In this document: positions 9,054-18,730 of the stretch, one piece after another
How positions within the stretch are numbered: position 1 is the first letter of the stretch
Layout of the letters: every line of letters begins with the position of its first letter
Source: Methanobrevibacter sp.
GTDB taxonomy: Archaea > Methanobacteriota > Methanobacteria > Methanobacteriales > Methanobacteriaceae
Reading direction: 5' to 3'
NCBI RefSeq assembly: GCF_015062935.1
Contig: NZ_SUTM01000008.1
Span: 42,361 to 106,360 of the forward strand
Length of the DNA: 64,000 nucleotides
Program-made: the position numbers and the translations under genes
The notes under the pieces: generated by a model
The model's database searches: none
The model's input: the letters and a program-made list of their open reading frames with translations, nothing else
Told to the model about the DNA's origin: nothing

Positions 9054-10072
9054 TTCAGATATTTTTCCATCATCACAGCAGTCCCGACAGCAGGAGCTAC
9101 AACACATTCTTCATCAGTTAGAATGTCCCCCATTGATTTTACTTTTAAGCCCAGAAGTTCTGCGGCAGGCCTATCCAAAATATCTTTTCCAAGACCTGTT
9201 GTAACAATTAAATCAAGATTCTGGGTGTTGACAACTTGTTTTAAACCATCAGCAATTTGTTCTATTTGCTTTTGATGAATGAACTCGGACATTTCAACAA
9301 TTTCATCCATGCTCAACATTTCCAAATCGGCACATACTACTCTTGCAATTCTTTTGGCACAATCAACTTTGGATTTACCTTCACCGTCAAATGTATCGCA
9401 TACGTAATCCTCTTCAGTGATTAAATCCAAAACTGTGTAAATATCAGCTGTTTGAGCAAACAATTCACTGGCTACCCTATAAGTTTTTCCATTTAATTCA
9501 ACCTTATCCAGGAAACTTGCAAGATTGGTTCTTAATGTTCCTGTATATACCAATTCACCAGTAGCTGACCTGTCAAAGTCGGATTTACCTATAGCACATT
9601 CCCTGCCGTCTTTGATAGGTATGATGTCAGTTGTTGTGCTTCCAGTATCGATGAAAATACAGTTATCTGATATTAAAGTTGCAATCTGAGCGGTTGCAAT
9701 CCAGTTTGCAGCGGCCGCTTTAAGAGGGGACTCCTGGATTTCATCATTAGACATCATTCCGTCAATGCCCACATAGGCGGTCGGACATGAAAATATCTCT
9801 TCACATTTTGCGACAACGTCCAGAACTCCATCCTTTTTAGTGCCATATGCATCTACAAGCTCAGCAGTCATGGAAATGCCCACAGCATCAATTTCTTCAA
9901 CAGGACATATGTTTTCTATAAGCTCAACCAGAACACGTGACAAATCATCATTGTTACTCCACATTGGAAGATATGCAAAATCAACTTCTATATTTTTAAT
10001 TTCACCGTTTTCAAAATCAATTACCGCCAAATCGGTGTTTGCACCACCAATGTCAAAACCTGCAATTTTCAT
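9050..10072 (-). CDS. mfnF: Methanofuran biosynthesis condensing enzyme MfnF
   Basis: This 340-residue protein belongs to the H4MPT-linked C1-transfer/hydantoinase-like family. MfnF couples the phosphorylated aminomethylfuran moiety to gamma-glutamyltyramine in methanofuran synthesis. The ASKHA-type nucleotide-binding signatures are visible (FDIGGANTDLAV at 5-16, FIDTGSTTTDIIP at about 140-152), as is the end VVAPAVGTAVMMEKYL. It follows mfnD by 2 bp on the same strand, which supports the pathway call. Start ATG at 10072. Confidence 0.85.
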   Translation of the reverse strand: MKIAGFDIGGANTDLAVIDFENGEIKNIEVDFAYLPMWSNNDDLSRVLVELIENICPVEEIDAVGISMTAELVDAYGTKKDGVLDVVAKCEEIFSCPTAYVGIDGMMSNDEIQESPLKAAAANWIATAQIATLISDNCIFIDTGSTTTDIIPIKDGRECAIGKSDFDRSATGELVYTGTLRTNLASFLDKVELNGKTYRVASELFAQTADIYTVLDLITEEDYVCDTFDGEGKSKVDCAKRIARVVCADLEMLSMDEIVEMSEFIHQKQIEQIADGLKQVVNTQNLDLIVTTGLGKDILDRPAAELLGLKVKSMGDILTDEECVVAPAVGTAVMMEKYLN

Positions 10073-10074
10073 TA

Positions 10075-11163
10075 TTAAATTCTCCTAATTTCCAAGTCAT
10101 TTCCAGACTTTATAAATTCCACTTCCCCATCCAGGGAAACATCCAAATCATCAATGTCAATTTTTTCATCGATTAAATCAACTATAGTTTTACATATATT
10201 AAAATTTGAAACCTTACGCAATCCTACAAAAGGAGTTGTGAATCTGGAATTGATTTCCAAAAGATAAACTGAATAGACATCTTTTTCATCGGCATTGATT
10301 ATTAAATCAACACCCACAAAGCCTTTAATACCGTCAATAGCTTCAACTGCCTTTTTGGATATGTCAAATAGTTCCTCTTTGAATTTGCTTTCATATGGTA
10401 ATTTTCCACCAAGATATACTGCGTCATCATCATTCAGTTCAATATATTGCTTGTTTAAGCTTATTGGAATGGCTTTACTGCCGTCTGAAATCAGACTAAC
10501 GCTGACGTCTTCCCCTTCAATATATTCCTGCACAAGTACCCTGGAACCAGGAACAAATATCTTATCCAAATCCAAAGTCAAATCTTCAATATTTTCAATC
10601 AGAACTATATTTTCACAGTCAACTCCAACCAACGGTTTGATAATCAGTTTCAAAGGAGTCAGCGGGTCTTCAGCCTGCCATTTTTCATGGAGATTTTCAA
10701 TGGCCCGTTTCCAGTATCCTTTAGGATCTATTTTGAATTTGAATGACCTTGGCTGTGGAACTATATTGAAAAGCTCTTCATAAGTCACGAATTTATCGGA
10801 TGTTTTTAAACAGGCATCTGCTGAGGATGTGTAAGTTTTAACGCCGTTGTCCTCTAAAATTTTTGTAATGTTGTAGAGATTGTTATTGTCTTCAGCAGAT
10901 ATGAAAATGGCTTTTTTGAACTGTGAAGCGTTTTTGCCAAGCCAGTCTATAATGTTTTCATCGATTAAAATCGGACTGACGTTGTCGAACTTGCTTACAT
11001 CATTTTCATAAGATTTGTTAATAACCAGATTGACCGGGAAGTCTTTCAAATCATTTAAAAGTGCGAAAATCAATTCTTCCGCTTCAGATATTATGCTTTT
11101 ATCGCTTACGCCTGAAGCGGTGAAATATTCGAATACCAAAATTGAATCATAGTCGTTTGTCAT
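10075..11163 (-). CDS. mfnD: Tyramine--L-glutamate ligase
   Basis: This 362-residue ATP-grasp ligase makes gamma-glutamyltyramine, a methanofuran precursor. It has the MfnD-like N-terminus [11 protein letters not shown]. The ATP-grasp core is at about residues 165-320 ([48 protein letters not shown]), with the metal-binding acid/Asn in EINSR. It lies between wecB, which it overlaps by 17 bp, and mfnF 2 bp downstream. The three probably form one transcript. Tyrosine decarboxylase (mfnA) is not in this window. Confidence 0.9.
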   Translation of the reverse strand: MTNDYDSILVFEYFTASGVSDKSIISEAEELIFALLNDLKDFPVNLVINKSYENDVSKFDNVSPILIDENIIDWLGKNASQFKKAIFISAEDNNNLYNITKILEDNGVKTYTSSADACLKTSDKFVTYEELFNIVPQPRSFKFKIDPKGYWKRAIENLHEKWQAEDPLTPLKLIIKPLVGVDCENIVLIENIEDLTLDLDKIFVPGSRVLVQEYIEGEDVSVSLISDGSKAIPISLNKQYIELNDDDAVYLGGKLPYESKFKEELFDISKKAVEAIDGIKGFVGVDLIINADEKDVYSVYLLEINSRFTTPFVGLRKVSNFNICKTIVDLIDEKIDIDDLDVSLDGEVEFIKSGNDLEIRRI

Positions 11164-12469
11164 AAGTAATCATCATTCCATTTATGTTTAAGTCATCATG
11201 CGGAAATACCATATTCTGCCCGTCAAAGACCATGTGAATCAATGCGTTTTCCTTTTGCTCAAATTCACTGACAGTAATATCTTCATCAATAGCTGCCATT
11301 TTTCGTGTGAAAATGTTCATGATATCTTCTGGAGCCTGAATATTTAGTTTGCCTTCATCATAATATTTTTCTATTGCATCAACAGTCTTTTGAGCTGCAT
11401 TGCCCTGACCGTACGGGTTTTGTGCATCTTTCATCCTTTGGGCGAATCCTTCATCAGTTAATATTTTACTGGCATTTTCTAAAATTGCTTTTTTATCGGA
11501 ACCTACCAAAATGTTTCCGCCTGCAGTTACGGTTTCAGGCCTTTCGGTATTGTATCTCAATGTCAATGCAGGTACATTAAGTGTAATAGCCTCTTCCTGA
11601 AGGCCTCCTGAATCTGTTAATATTAATGTTGATTTTGAAGTTAAAAGTAAAAAATCCAGGTATCCTATAGGTTTTACGATATGGACATGATCGAGATTAT
11701 TCAATTCATCGAAAAGGCCGAAATTTTTAAGTGTATTTTTGGTTCTCGGATGAATAGGGAAAATAATGTTCATTTCGCTTAAATCCTTTAAAGCTTCAAT
11801 GATGCTTGTTACCCTTTCTTTGACATCCACATTTTCAGCCCTGTGCATTGTTAATGTTAGGATGTTGTCCATATTTTCAATATCCAAATCACGAAGGGAT
11901 TCCTCTTCAAAGCCTCTTTTCTCAGCAATTTCAAGATGTCTGAAACATGCGTCAACTACAGTATTTCCGGTAACGAACATGTTTTTCCTGGATATTCCTT
12001 CAGACAATAGGTTGATTGCTGAGTCATATGTTGGAATAAAATACATCAGGGAACATACATCTGCGGCCATCCTGTTAATCTCTTCAGGCATTGTCACATC
12101 ATATGACCTAAGGCCCGCTTCAACGTGGCCAACTGCAATATGCAGTTTCGCACATACAAGTGCTCCTGCAAGCACCGCATTTGTATCTCCTTGAACAAGA
12201 ACAATATCCGGTTTTTCTTCAAGCAGAATCTCTTCAATTCCTTTCATCATGAGTCCAGTCTGTTTTGCATGGCTGCCTGAACCTACATGGATGTTGTAAT
12301 CAGGAGTTGGAATTTCCAAATCTTTAAAAAAAGTATCTGACATTTCCTTATCATAATGCTGACCGGTGTGAAGAACAATTTGACTAATGCCTCTTTTATT
12401 GATTTCAGCAATAATCGGAGCCATCTTAATAATTTCCGGTCGGGTTCCTAAAATAGTTGCAATTTTCAT
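11147..12469 (-). CDS. wecB: UDP-GlcNAc 2-epimerase (non-hydrolysing)
   Basis: This 440-residue epimerase interconverts UDP-GlcNAc and UDP-ManNAc for surface glycans. The GT-B-fold core motifs are all present: [43 protein letters not shown] and [11 protein letters not shown]. The usual length is 360-380 residues. Here a further tail of about 60 residues (from about [13 protein letters not shown]) resembles nothing I recognise. Its last codons overlap mfnD. The ATG at 12469 follows GAGGGATTAAT. It is the first gene of the unit that continues into mfnD and mfnF, an unexpected pairing of glycan and cofactor genes. Confidence 0.9.
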   Translation of the reverse strand: MKIATILGTRPEIIKMAPIIAEINKRGISQIVLHTGQHYDKEMSDTFFKDLEIPTPDYNIHVGSGSHAKQTGLMMKGIEEILLEEKPDIVLVQGDTNAVLAGALVCAKLHIAVGHVEAGLRSYDVTMPEEINRMAADVCSLMYFIPTYDSAINLLSEGISRKNMFVTGNTVVDACFRHLEIAEKRGFEEESLRDLDIENMDNILTLTMHRAENVDVKERVTSIIEALKDLSEMNIIFPIHPRTKNTLKNFGLFDELNNLDHVHIVKPIGYLDFLLLTSKSTLILTDSGGLQEEAITLNVPALTLRYNTERPETVTAGGNILVGSDKKAILENASKILTDEGFAQRMKDAQNPYGQGNAAQKTVDAIEKYYDEGKLNIQAPEDIMNIFTRKMAAIDEDITVSEFEQKENALIHMVFDGQNMVFPHDDLNINGMMITYDKRL

Positions 12470-12528
12470 ATTAATCCCTCAATAAATATATTAAATAAAA
12501 TGATTTAAAAATTTTTAGAAAAAAATAG

Positions 12529-12849
12529 TTAATTAACCATATAATGGGCCACATAAAATGAGCCTATAGCAATACCAAAAGCAGTACAAACCGCAAGGAT
12601 AGCTATATTAAGTAAAAACGCTTCAATAAGCCCCCTTGTTGGAAATTTATTGTTATGCTTTTCTTTAAATAGAAGCGCATCAAATATTGTGGGCGCAGTA
12701 ATAATTATTGCAATAAGTATAATGAACGGAATTGCATCAAACCATAAATTTGAACTGTTATGATTTATGGCAAGGTAAAATCCTAAAACTAAACCAATGA
12801 TTATAGCAATAATGGATAATTTATCAAAAACTTGATATACTCTGGTCAT
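12529..12849 (-). CDS. Small membrane protein, three predicted helices
   Basis: This 106-residue protein has three hydrophobic segments (IIAIIIGLVLGFYLA, IPFIILIAIIITAP, and a C-terminal FLLNIAILAVCTAFGIAIGSF). A short charged loop (FKEKHNNKFPTRG) lies between the second and third. I do not recognise a family. The ATG at 12849 follows GAGGCAAATT; an upstream TTG would add four residues. It lies between truA and wecB on the same strand with 38 and 59 bp gaps, so a shared transcript is possible. Confidence 0.7.
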   Translation of the reverse strand: MTRVYQVFDKLSIIAIIIGLVLGFYLAINHNSSNLWFDAIPFIILIAIIITAPTIFDALLFKEKHNNKFPTRGLIEAFLLNIAILAVCTAFGIAIGSFYVAHYMVN

Positions 12850-12887
12850 AATTTGCCTCAAATATAGTTATGGTAAAAACTTATATA

Positions 12888-13748
12888 TTAATGTAAGTCA
12901 TTCAAACTTTTAATGATTGATTCACGAATGGCGTACTTCTTTTGAAAATCAGTTAGACAATCAACCAAATCACGCCTGAATCTTTCACATGCATAATCAT
13001 CATAGCGGAACTTTATCCCATCATACTGAATGTCCATCAAAATCAGGTATTCCGGCTCCATAACTTTAATATATGCTCTTGGTTCGTCTTCACCGGGGTT
13101 TAACAGCTTTTCAACCTGGCCAATATCCATCTTATCTGTTGCCACATCAACAAAAACCCTCATCATCTTTCTTACCATGTTCCATAAAAATGACTCCCCA
13201 TAAATATCAACAAAAATAGGGGAAAGTGTATCATGCAGATTAGGGAATTCCTTTTTGTGATAATCATCCAAACTGACCTTGCTAATTTTTATATCATCAA
13301 TAGTCCTTGTGGTGGTTTTCTGAAAGCGTTTTGTGAAATTGGTGAAGTTGTGGGTTCCTTTAAAAATTTCAGCAACCTCATTGAGTTTGTCAACATCAAG
13401 ATCCTGAAACAGCAGGTACCTGTATTGTCTCATCTGTGCATATCTCGGTTTGAATGCATATCTTACAGGAGCGCTTGCAAGAATCTGAATATCATCAGGC
13501 AGAGAATTGTTTATTTCATTTACCCTGACCTCTTTTTCAGACTGAAAACTAATTACATTACCCAAACTGTGAACTCCAGCATCAGTTCTTCCTGCTATTC
13601 TGAATCTGGACTTTTTTAAATCGTCAATATAATCCAGCTTGCGCAGGTGATATATTAACTCCTCTTCAACCGTTCTTAAGTTGGGCTGTCTTTGAAAGCC
13701 ATGAAAATTAGTACCGATATATCCGATTTTTAATGCTGTTCTTTTCAT
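12888..13748 (-). CDS. truA: tRNA pseudouridine synthase A
   Basis: This 286-residue enzyme makes pseudouridine at positions 38-40 of tRNA anticodon arms. The catalytic aspartate is in AGRTDAGVHSLGNVI at about residues 52-66. Other conserved blocks are GYIGTNFHGFQRQP at the N-terminus and SFLWNMVRKMMRVFVDVA at about 185-200. Length is normal for archaeal TruA. The ATG at 13748 has no strong ribosome binding site and may be translated from a short leader. Confidence 0.93.
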   Translation of the reverse strand: MKRTALKIGYIGTNFHGFQRQPNLRTVEEELIYHLRKLDYIDDLKKSRFRIAGRTDAGVHSLGNVISFQSEKEVRVNEINNSLPDDIQILASAPVRYAFKPRYAQMRQYRYLLFQDLDVDKLNEVAEIFKGTHNFTNFTKRFQKTTTRTIDDIKISKVSLDDYHKKEFPNLHDTLSPIFVDIYGESFLWNMVRKMMRVFVDVATDKMDIGQVEKLLNPGEDEPRAYIKVMEPEYLILMDIQYDGIKFRYDDYACERFRRDLVDCLTDFQKKYAIRESIIKSLNDLH

Positions 13749-13810
13749 CAATTAAATATTTAACACAATAGAACATAAAGTTTGGGAAAATAGCTAAAAA
13801 AAGAGGAGGG

Positions 13811-13835
13811 TAAATAGCTAATGGCTAGCTATTTA
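13811..13835. repeat. Perfect 10-bp inverted repeat
   Basis: TAAATAGCTA-ATGGC-TAGCTATTTA forms a hairpin with a 5-nt loop. It is about 60 bp upstream of truA on the opposite side from its reading frame, with no T-run next to it. Confidence 0.6.
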
Positions 13836-13878
13836 CATGGACATATGACTTGATTTATATTTATGTTATAATCATAAG

Positions 13879-13937
13879 AAGATAATTAAAATTTAATTGA
13901 GATAGAGTAGTTAAATTGCTTTAATTTTAATTATCTT
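13879..13937. repeat. 15-bp inverted repeat with 29-bp spacer
   Basis: AAGATAATTAAAATT at 13879-13893 is the exact reverse complement of 13923-13937. The arms are AT-rich, so chance is a real possibility, but 15 bp perfect pairing at this spacing is uncommon. Confidence 0.5.
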
Positions 13938-14285
13938 GATTACTCATGTGTATAAGTAACTAATTTATAATTAATAGTAATAATCATATAAATGTTATTA
14001 AAGAACTATCTACATATACCGGCTTTAAATTTAAAAATAAGTTATTTTAAACAGTTAAATTACATATAACTAAAAATATGGTCTGCAATAGCCCTATAAA
14101 ATAATAATGATAATTTTTTACGAATTTGTAATACTCACTATTTCAAATCAAATCACTTAAAATAGAAAAAAACAAAATTACAACATTTTTTAATTAATTT
14201 AAAACATGTTAATTCAATTAAATAAGACAATAAAGCAAAACAAACAAGAATAGTGAAAAATAATAAATAATAAAAAAATTTAAAA

Positions 14286-14296
14286 AAGTATTACTT
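14286..14296. promoter_or_regulatory. AAGTATTACTT palindrome
   Basis: This is a perfect 11-bp palindrome of the element found throughout the nickel/peptide transporter region, followed by AATAATACTTCC at 14304-14315. It lies beyond the stop of the first GNAT gene rather than in an obvious promoter. A related GTAATAC copy is at 14128-14134. Confidence 0.45.
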
Positions 14297-14320
14297 TTCA
14301 ATAAAATAATACTTCCAAAT

Positions 14321-14827
14321 CTAAATTAATTCCTTAACCATGTGAGTGGTTTCATCATAGTCATCTTCTTCAATGGTTATTTTATAACCCAATGATTTCC
14401 AGAAAGGCAGTGCTGCATCAAGATACCTGTGAGTATGCAAGTAAATTTTTGAATAACCTGCATTTTTTGCAAAGTCTTCCATTACATTGACAAGCCGGCG
14501 GGCAATACCATGTCGCCTGTAGTTTCCATCAACCATAAGTCTCCAAATACTTGCAGTATCATCTTTTGAATAAACACCCTTGAATAAGTCATAATCCTTA
14601 TCATATGCCCTGATTCCTGCTGTAGCTACAATCTTATCACCATCCCAAGCAACAAACATGCAATTGCAGTCAGGTGAAATGTAATATTCCTTCATACCGT
14701 CGATATCATAGTGAAATTTTGGAGTGGGACCTATACCATATTCAATCATAATTTGGCCATATAAGAATTCCTTAACGTCCTCTATTTCATTTATATCATC
14801 ACTAATTTCTCTAATAACAACATTCAT
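14321..14827 (-). CDS. GNAT family N-acetyltransferase (paralogue 1)
   Basis: This 168-residue protein is a single GNAT domain. Motif A is RRHGIARRLVNVM at about 104-116, preceded by SIWRLMVDG. The end (KIYLHTHRYLDAALPFWKSLGY) is typical of the fold. The acyl acceptor is unknown. A clear paralogue lies at 19418-19978, sharing IRAYDKD, SIWRL and KIYLHTH blocks, and each sits beside one nickel/peptide-type transporter set. It follows the permease gene by 53 bp on the same strand and is probably the last gene of that operon. Start ATG at 14827 after GTGATATT. Confidence 0.85.
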   Translation of the reverse strand: MNVVIREISDDINEIEDVKEFLYGQIMIEYGIGPTPKFHYDIDGMKEYYISPDCNCMFVAWDGDKIVATAGIRAYDKDYDLFKGVYSKDDTASIWRLMVDGNYRRHGIARRLVNVMEDFAKNAGYSKIYLHTHRYLDAALPFWKSLGYKITIEEDDYDETTHMVKELI

Positions 14828-14880
14828 AATATCACATGAAAAATAAAAAAAAATAATAAGGAAAATAAAATTAATTTCCC

Positions 14881-15735
14881 TTATTCTTGAGCAGTTTCAG
14901 GATTAAGTAATTTTTCCACATTTTCCCCAATAAGGTCAAATAATAATACAACAATCAGTAATGACATACCAGGATAAAATGCTAGCCACCAGTATCCGGA
15001 TGACAGATAATGCATGGACTCTGATAAGATAACTCCAATTGCAGGTTCATGAGGAGGTAATCCGAATCCTAAAAATGTAATAGCCGCTTCGTGCATAATA
15101 GCATGAGGGAACATTAAAATTACACCAACAATAATCTGAGATACCACCAATGGCAAAATATGTTTGGTAGCAACCCATATTTTAGATCTTCCAAGATTTT
15201 CAGCCAGATGGACATATTCTTTAGTTTTAATCTCTTTTACTTCAGACCTGAGAACTCTTGCCAAAGGAGTCCAATGAGTTAAACCAACACCCATTACAAC
15301 ACCAAACACTCCACCACCGAACATGATGGAAACAAGAATAATTAAAAGAATATGTGGAATGGAACCGAATAAATCAATTATTCCAGCAACAATTTCATCT
15401 GCAAGTCTGTTGAAACTTGAAAATAAACCTAAAATTATAGAAATAATTGTACTGACCACCGATGCAATGAATCCTACCATCAAACTTAACCCGAGACCTG
15501 CAATAGTTCTTTGAAACATGTCTCTTCCCATCCAGTCTGTACCGAAAAGATGTTCAAAGGAAGGCATCTGATTTGCACTAATGAAACTTGTAGGAATATC
15601 CCTGACAAAGTATCCTGAAACAAATACAGAAATAATAACTAAAGCTGAAATAATAATTATCACAAGAGTTTTAGTCCTAAGATTTGCAGGATATAAAAAC
15701 CATTGCCTTTTTTCATCAGTTTTCTTTTTAATCAC
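14881..15735 (-). CDS. Nickel/peptide-type ABC permease (NikC/DppC-like)
   Basis: This membrane permease of about 284 residues belongs to the family 5 nickel/dipeptide importers. It has about six helices, the extracytoplasmic motif SFEHLFGTDWMGRDMFQRTIAG near the N-terminus, and the EAA loop (LRSEVKEIKTKEYVHLAENLG, then HILPL). I prefer the GTG at 15735 (MIKKKTDEK) because AAGGAGAGTGA precedes it and the paralogue at 24622 starts at a similar place; a TTG 30 bp upstream is the alternative. It overlaps the partner permease by 8 bp. Confidence 0.88.
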   Translation of the reverse strand: MIKKKTDEKRQWFLYPANLRTKTLVIIIISALVIISVFVSGYFVRDIPTSFISANQMPSFEHLFGTDWMGRDMFQRTIAGLGLSLMVGFIASVVSTIISIILGLFSSFNRLADEIVAGIIDLFGSIPHILLIILVSIMFGGGVFGVVMGVGLTHWTPLARVLRSEVKEIKTKEYVHLAENLGRSKIWVATKHILPLVVSQIIVGVILMFPHAIMHEAAITFLGFGLPPHEPAIGVILSESMHYLSSGYWWLAFYPGMSLLIVVLLFDLIGENVEKLLNPETAQE

Positions 15736-16717
15736 TGAACTCACTCTCCTTAATTCTTGGGTCAATCAGGTAATAGGAGAGATCCGCAAGCAAATTACCT
15801 ACAAACACAAATATTGCACTGAAAATTACAATTCCTAAAAACAGCGGCACATCACTTTGAAGTCCTGCGGCAACAGCCGTCTGTCCGATTCCAGGATATG
15901 AAAATACCTGTTCCACTAAAACAGCACCGCCAAATAACTCACTGAATGATAAGAATTGTAGAGTTATTGCAGGAAGCAGGATATTTCTTATTCCATGATT
16001 TTTGACTAAATCCCAACCTTTTTCTCCTCTTGATTTAGCAAATAAAACATAATCAGAGGATAAAACTTGGATTAACTCGTTACGAGTATACATTGCAATA
16101 GGTGCAAGACCGACCAAACTTAATGTTAAAGTAGGAAGCACAAGCCTTGTTGCCCATTCCATAAATGTAGCATCAGTACTTCTAACACCGATAGGGACTC
16201 CAAAACCAATTGGGAACCAACCTAAATAGACTGAAAATACCATTAAAATAAGCATTCCAACCCAAAAGGAGGGAGCAGATTGAATTGCATAACAATAAAC
16301 TTTTACTGCTTTATCTATCAAAGATCCTTTATTTTTACCAGCAACCACTCCGAAAACAAAACCTAATACACCACTTAATATCCATGATATTGCCATCAAT
16401 ACAATTGAAGCCATAAATTTCTCGAAAATAATGTCAATAACAGGAGCACGATAAATTAAGGATGTACCCAGGTTACCTTGAACCAAATCCAATAACCAGT
16501 GATAAATTTTTGTTGGTAAAGGAACATTTACACCGAAATAACTTTCCAAAATAGCTCTCTGACCTTCAGAAACAGCAGCTCCTTTCAGATAAGTAGTTAC
16601 AGGATTAATAGGGGATAAATCTAATAAAATAAAACTGAAAATTGCAACAACAATCATCAAAATTATAAATCTTATTAATTTATAACCAAAGAATTTTAAA
16701 ATTTGATTTTTATTCAA
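15728..16717 (-). CDS. Nickel/peptide-type ABC permease (NikB/DppB-like)
   Basis: This 329-residue inner-membrane permease has the DppB/NikB layout: an N-terminal helix, a periplasmic-side segment (GVNVPLPTKIYHWLLDLVQG, NLGTSLIYRAPV), then five helices. The EAA loop reads DYVLFAKSRGEKGWDLVKNH, then IRNILLPA, and contacts the ATPases. It starts at a TTG at 16717 preceded by AGGGGG, and the paralogue at 23640 uses ATG at the equivalent position. It sits between the substrate-binding gene and the second permease. Confidence 0.9.
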   Translation of the reverse strand: MNKNQILKFFGYKLIRFIILMIVVAIFSFILLDLSPINPVTTYLKGAAVSEGQRAILESYFGVNVPLPTKIYHWLLDLVQGNLGTSLIYRAPVIDIIFEKFMASIVLMAISWILSGVLGFVFGVVAGKNKGSLIDKAVKVYCYAIQSAPSFWVGMLILMVFSVYLGWFPIGFGVPIGVRSTDATFMEWATRLVLPTLTLSLVGLAPIAMYTRNELIQVLSSDYVLFAKSRGEKGWDLVKNHGIRNILLPAITLQFLSFSELFGGAVLVEQVFSYPGIGQTAVAAGLQSDVPLFLGIVIFSAIFVFVGNLLADLSYYLIDPRIKESEFSD

Positions 16718-16769
16718 TAATAAACCCCCTTAAAGTATTTAAAAAAATAAAAAAAGGAAAAAGGATTAA

Positions 16770-18386
16770 TTAAGCTGTAGAGTTGGTTCTTGTCCAATCA
16801 CAGATGTTAATTAATACATCGTTTCCTAAACCGTCAGGTTGATTACCAATATCGATTCCATCTTTGATGAAGTAGTTGTAGTCATAATTGACTAACCATA
16901 CAAATGGAGCGTCACCAGCAGGACCCCAACCTCCGCCATTAACTAAAGCGGATTGAGACCATAAATCGTTTGCAGTACTTAAATCACTGGAATGCATTGC
17001 TTCATCCATTAAGTTATCGGAATCAGTATTGTTATATAAGTTAGGGTTCATATAGAATCCGTCTGCCTCTTTACTGTGGTATTGTTGGTAGATGGATTTA
17101 TATGGGTCTGGAGAAGTTTGTTGCATTAATGCAGCTGAGCAGTACATGTTTTGGTAAATAGTATCCCAGTCAGCACCTACTAAATTAACTTCAATTCCAA
17201 TTTCTTTTGCTTGTTCAGCGAATACTGTGGATAAAGATTGTCTGTCAAGATAATCTGGCGGGTAGTATAAATCAAATGATGCTTTTACACCATCTTTTTC
17301 AACTATTCCATCACCATTAGTATCGTTCCATCCGCCTTCAGCCAATATCCTTTTAGCTTCATCAACATTACTGTCATTGACTTTAGCATCAGGATTTGCA
17401 TAATCCCTGGTATCTACACTTGTATATTCAGGAGTAGCGTGTCCGGAGAAAATTTCATCACACATTTTTTGACGATCAACACCAACGTTTAATGCTTCTC
17501 TGATTGCTTTATCGGAAGTTACATTGTTTCCTATTTTATAGGTACCATTGTAAGAATCACCATTGTCAGGGAGATAAGGTAAAGATACACCCTGTGCCCT
17601 ACCTGCTGATTTTTCAATGAATTGATATCCGTCAACAGATTGGTTCAATGCTGAAGTAGCAACAGGCACTACATCAATTTCGTTTGATTTAGCTAATTCT
17701 AACCATGTAGATTCTTCAGGGAACAATAAGGTTAATTGAGTAAAGTATGGTTTTTCACCATAGTAATTATCGTTGATTTTGAATATTGCTTGTTGGCCTT
17801 TATCCCAGTGGTCTAAAACATAAGGTCCAGTACCGATTGGGTTTTCACCGTAGGTATTGTTATCGTATGAATCAGAAGGAACAATACCCAAATATCTTAA
17901 ATCATAAATAAAAGTTGATCTTGGTTCAACTAAATTAAATTCTACTGTGGTAGCATTAACTGCAGTTGCATTTTCAAGATTGGTTAAATCTAAATCAGAT
18001 TCTGTTGCTTTTGCAGTGTTGAATGTAAATGCTACATCTTCTGCATCAAAAGTGGAATTATCTGAAAATTTAACATCATTTCTTATATTTACTGTCCATG
18101 TTTTTCCGTCACTGCTGATTGAGTAATCAGTAGCAAGGTCCGGTTCCATAGTTCCATTTTCGCCTGTTTTAAATAAACAGCTTTGTACTAAAGGATTATA
18201 GTTTTGGTGTCCGCATCCCCAACCCGTGAGAGGATTAAAACCTGCTTCAGGTTCTTTAATGTTACTGTGAGCAGCTACAGTTAAATGAGTAGGATCGCTG
18301 TCAGCAGAACCTCCCATAAATGCGAATGCTGCAGCAACAATAACCACTAAAGCTACAACCCCACCAATTAATATTTTTTTATCCAT
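16770..18386 (-). CDS. Family 5 ABC substrate-binding protein (paralogue 1)
   Basis: This 538-residue extracellular binding protein for a nickel/peptide-type importer has an N-terminal membrane anchor (KILIGGVVALVVIVAAAFAFM) without a lipobox cysteine. The SBP_bac_5 fold follows, with motifs WTVNIRNDVKFSDNSTFDAE, IGTGPYVLDHWDKGQ and REALNVGVDRQKM. The ligand could be nickel, a metal chelate or a peptide; the sequence does not settle it. I start at the ATG at 18386 (MDKKILIGG), seven bases after GGTGA, matching the paralogue at 21945. It is the first gene of a four-gene operon. Its promoter region carries a pair of AAGTAATACTT elements. Confidence 0.9.
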   Translation of the reverse strand: MDKKILIGGVVALVVIVAAAFAFMGGSADSDPTHLTVAAHSNIKEPEAGFNPLTGWGCGHQNYNPLVQSCLFKTGENGTMEPDLATDYSISSDGKTWTVNIRNDVKFSDNSTFDAEDVAFTFNTAKATESDLDLTNLENATAVNATTVEFNLVEPRSTFIYDLRYLGIVPSDSYDNNTYGENPIGTGPYVLDHWDKGQQAIFKINDNYYGEKPYFTQLTLLFPEESTWLELAKSNEIDVVPVATSALNQSVDGYQFIEKSAGRAQGVSLPYLPDNGDSYNGTYKIGNNVTSDKAIREALNVGVDRQKMCDEIFSGHATPEYTSVDTRDYANPDAKVNDSNVDEAKRILAEGGWNDTNGDGIVEKDGVKASFDLYYPPDYLDRQSLSTVFAEQAKEIGIEVNLVGADWDTIYQNMYCSAALMQQTSPDPYKSIYQQYHSKEADGFYMNPNLYNNTDSDNLMDEAMHSSDLSTANDLWSQSALVNGGGWGPAGDAPFVWLVNYDYNYFIKDGIDIGNQPDGLGNDVLINICDWTRTNSTA

Positions 18387-18429
18387 ATCTTTTTCACCAT
18401 AAAAAATCATTAAATTATTATTAAAATAA

Positions 18430-18472
18430 AAGTAATACTTTTAAGAATAATTTTACTTAATAAGTAATACTA
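18430..18472. promoter_or_regulatory. Paired AAGTAATACTT operator, binding-protein gene 1
   Basis: AAGTAATACTT (18430-18440, a perfect palindrome around the central A) and AAGTAATACTA (18462-18472) start exactly 32 bp apart, 44-86 bp upstream of the binding-protein start. The same pair spacing recurs at 19993-20035. The rest of the 344-bp gap up to 18730 is AT-rich and shows no gene. Confidence 0.7.
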
Positions 18473-18680
18473 ATTTGATTTATTTTAATATGTTTTATAA
18501 TTTACAAAAACAACATATAAAAACATATTTATTACTTCTAAATTATTATTGATAAACTAAAAAATATTCAAACTTAGCAGATAAAAAATAACAGATAGAC
18601 AAATAAAAAAAGAAAAATCCCCTAATTAAAAGAAAATAATCAGAAAAATAAAACAGAAACATATACAAGAAAATTATCAA

Positions 18681-18691
18681 AAGTAATACAA
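18681..18691. promoter_or_regulatory. AAGTAATAC element before the QueG-like gene
   Basis: AAGTAATACAA lies 40 bp upstream of the ATG at 18731. It matches the first nine bases of the element shared by the neighbouring transporter promoters and places the QueG-like gene in the same putative regulon. Confidence 0.55.
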
Positions 18692-18730
18692 AAATTAAAT
18701 TTAAATAACATCACAGTTAAATATTGGCTC

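Larger units (their letters stand above)
13749..14320. other. Intergenic region of 572 bp with two inverted repeats
   Basis: I see no protein gene of support here. It lies between the 5' end of truA and the 3' end of the first GNAT gene. It holds two strong inverted repeats (13811-13835 and 13879-13937), a GAGGAGGG stretch at 13803-13810 ahead of a 10-codon open frame (ATG at 13821), and copies of the GTAATAC element at 14128-14134 and 14286-14296. The rest is very AT-rich. A small untranslated RNA is possible but not shown. Confidence 0.5.

Noticed and set aside
10295..10783. Ser-rich 162-codon frame opposite mfnD
   Set aside because: Antisense shadow of an ATP-grasp gene whose motifs are all intact.
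13821..13853. Ten-codon frame after GAGGAGGG in the gap upstream of truA
   Set aside because: Too short to support as a gene; it overlaps one arm of an inverted repeat. Kept only as an observation.
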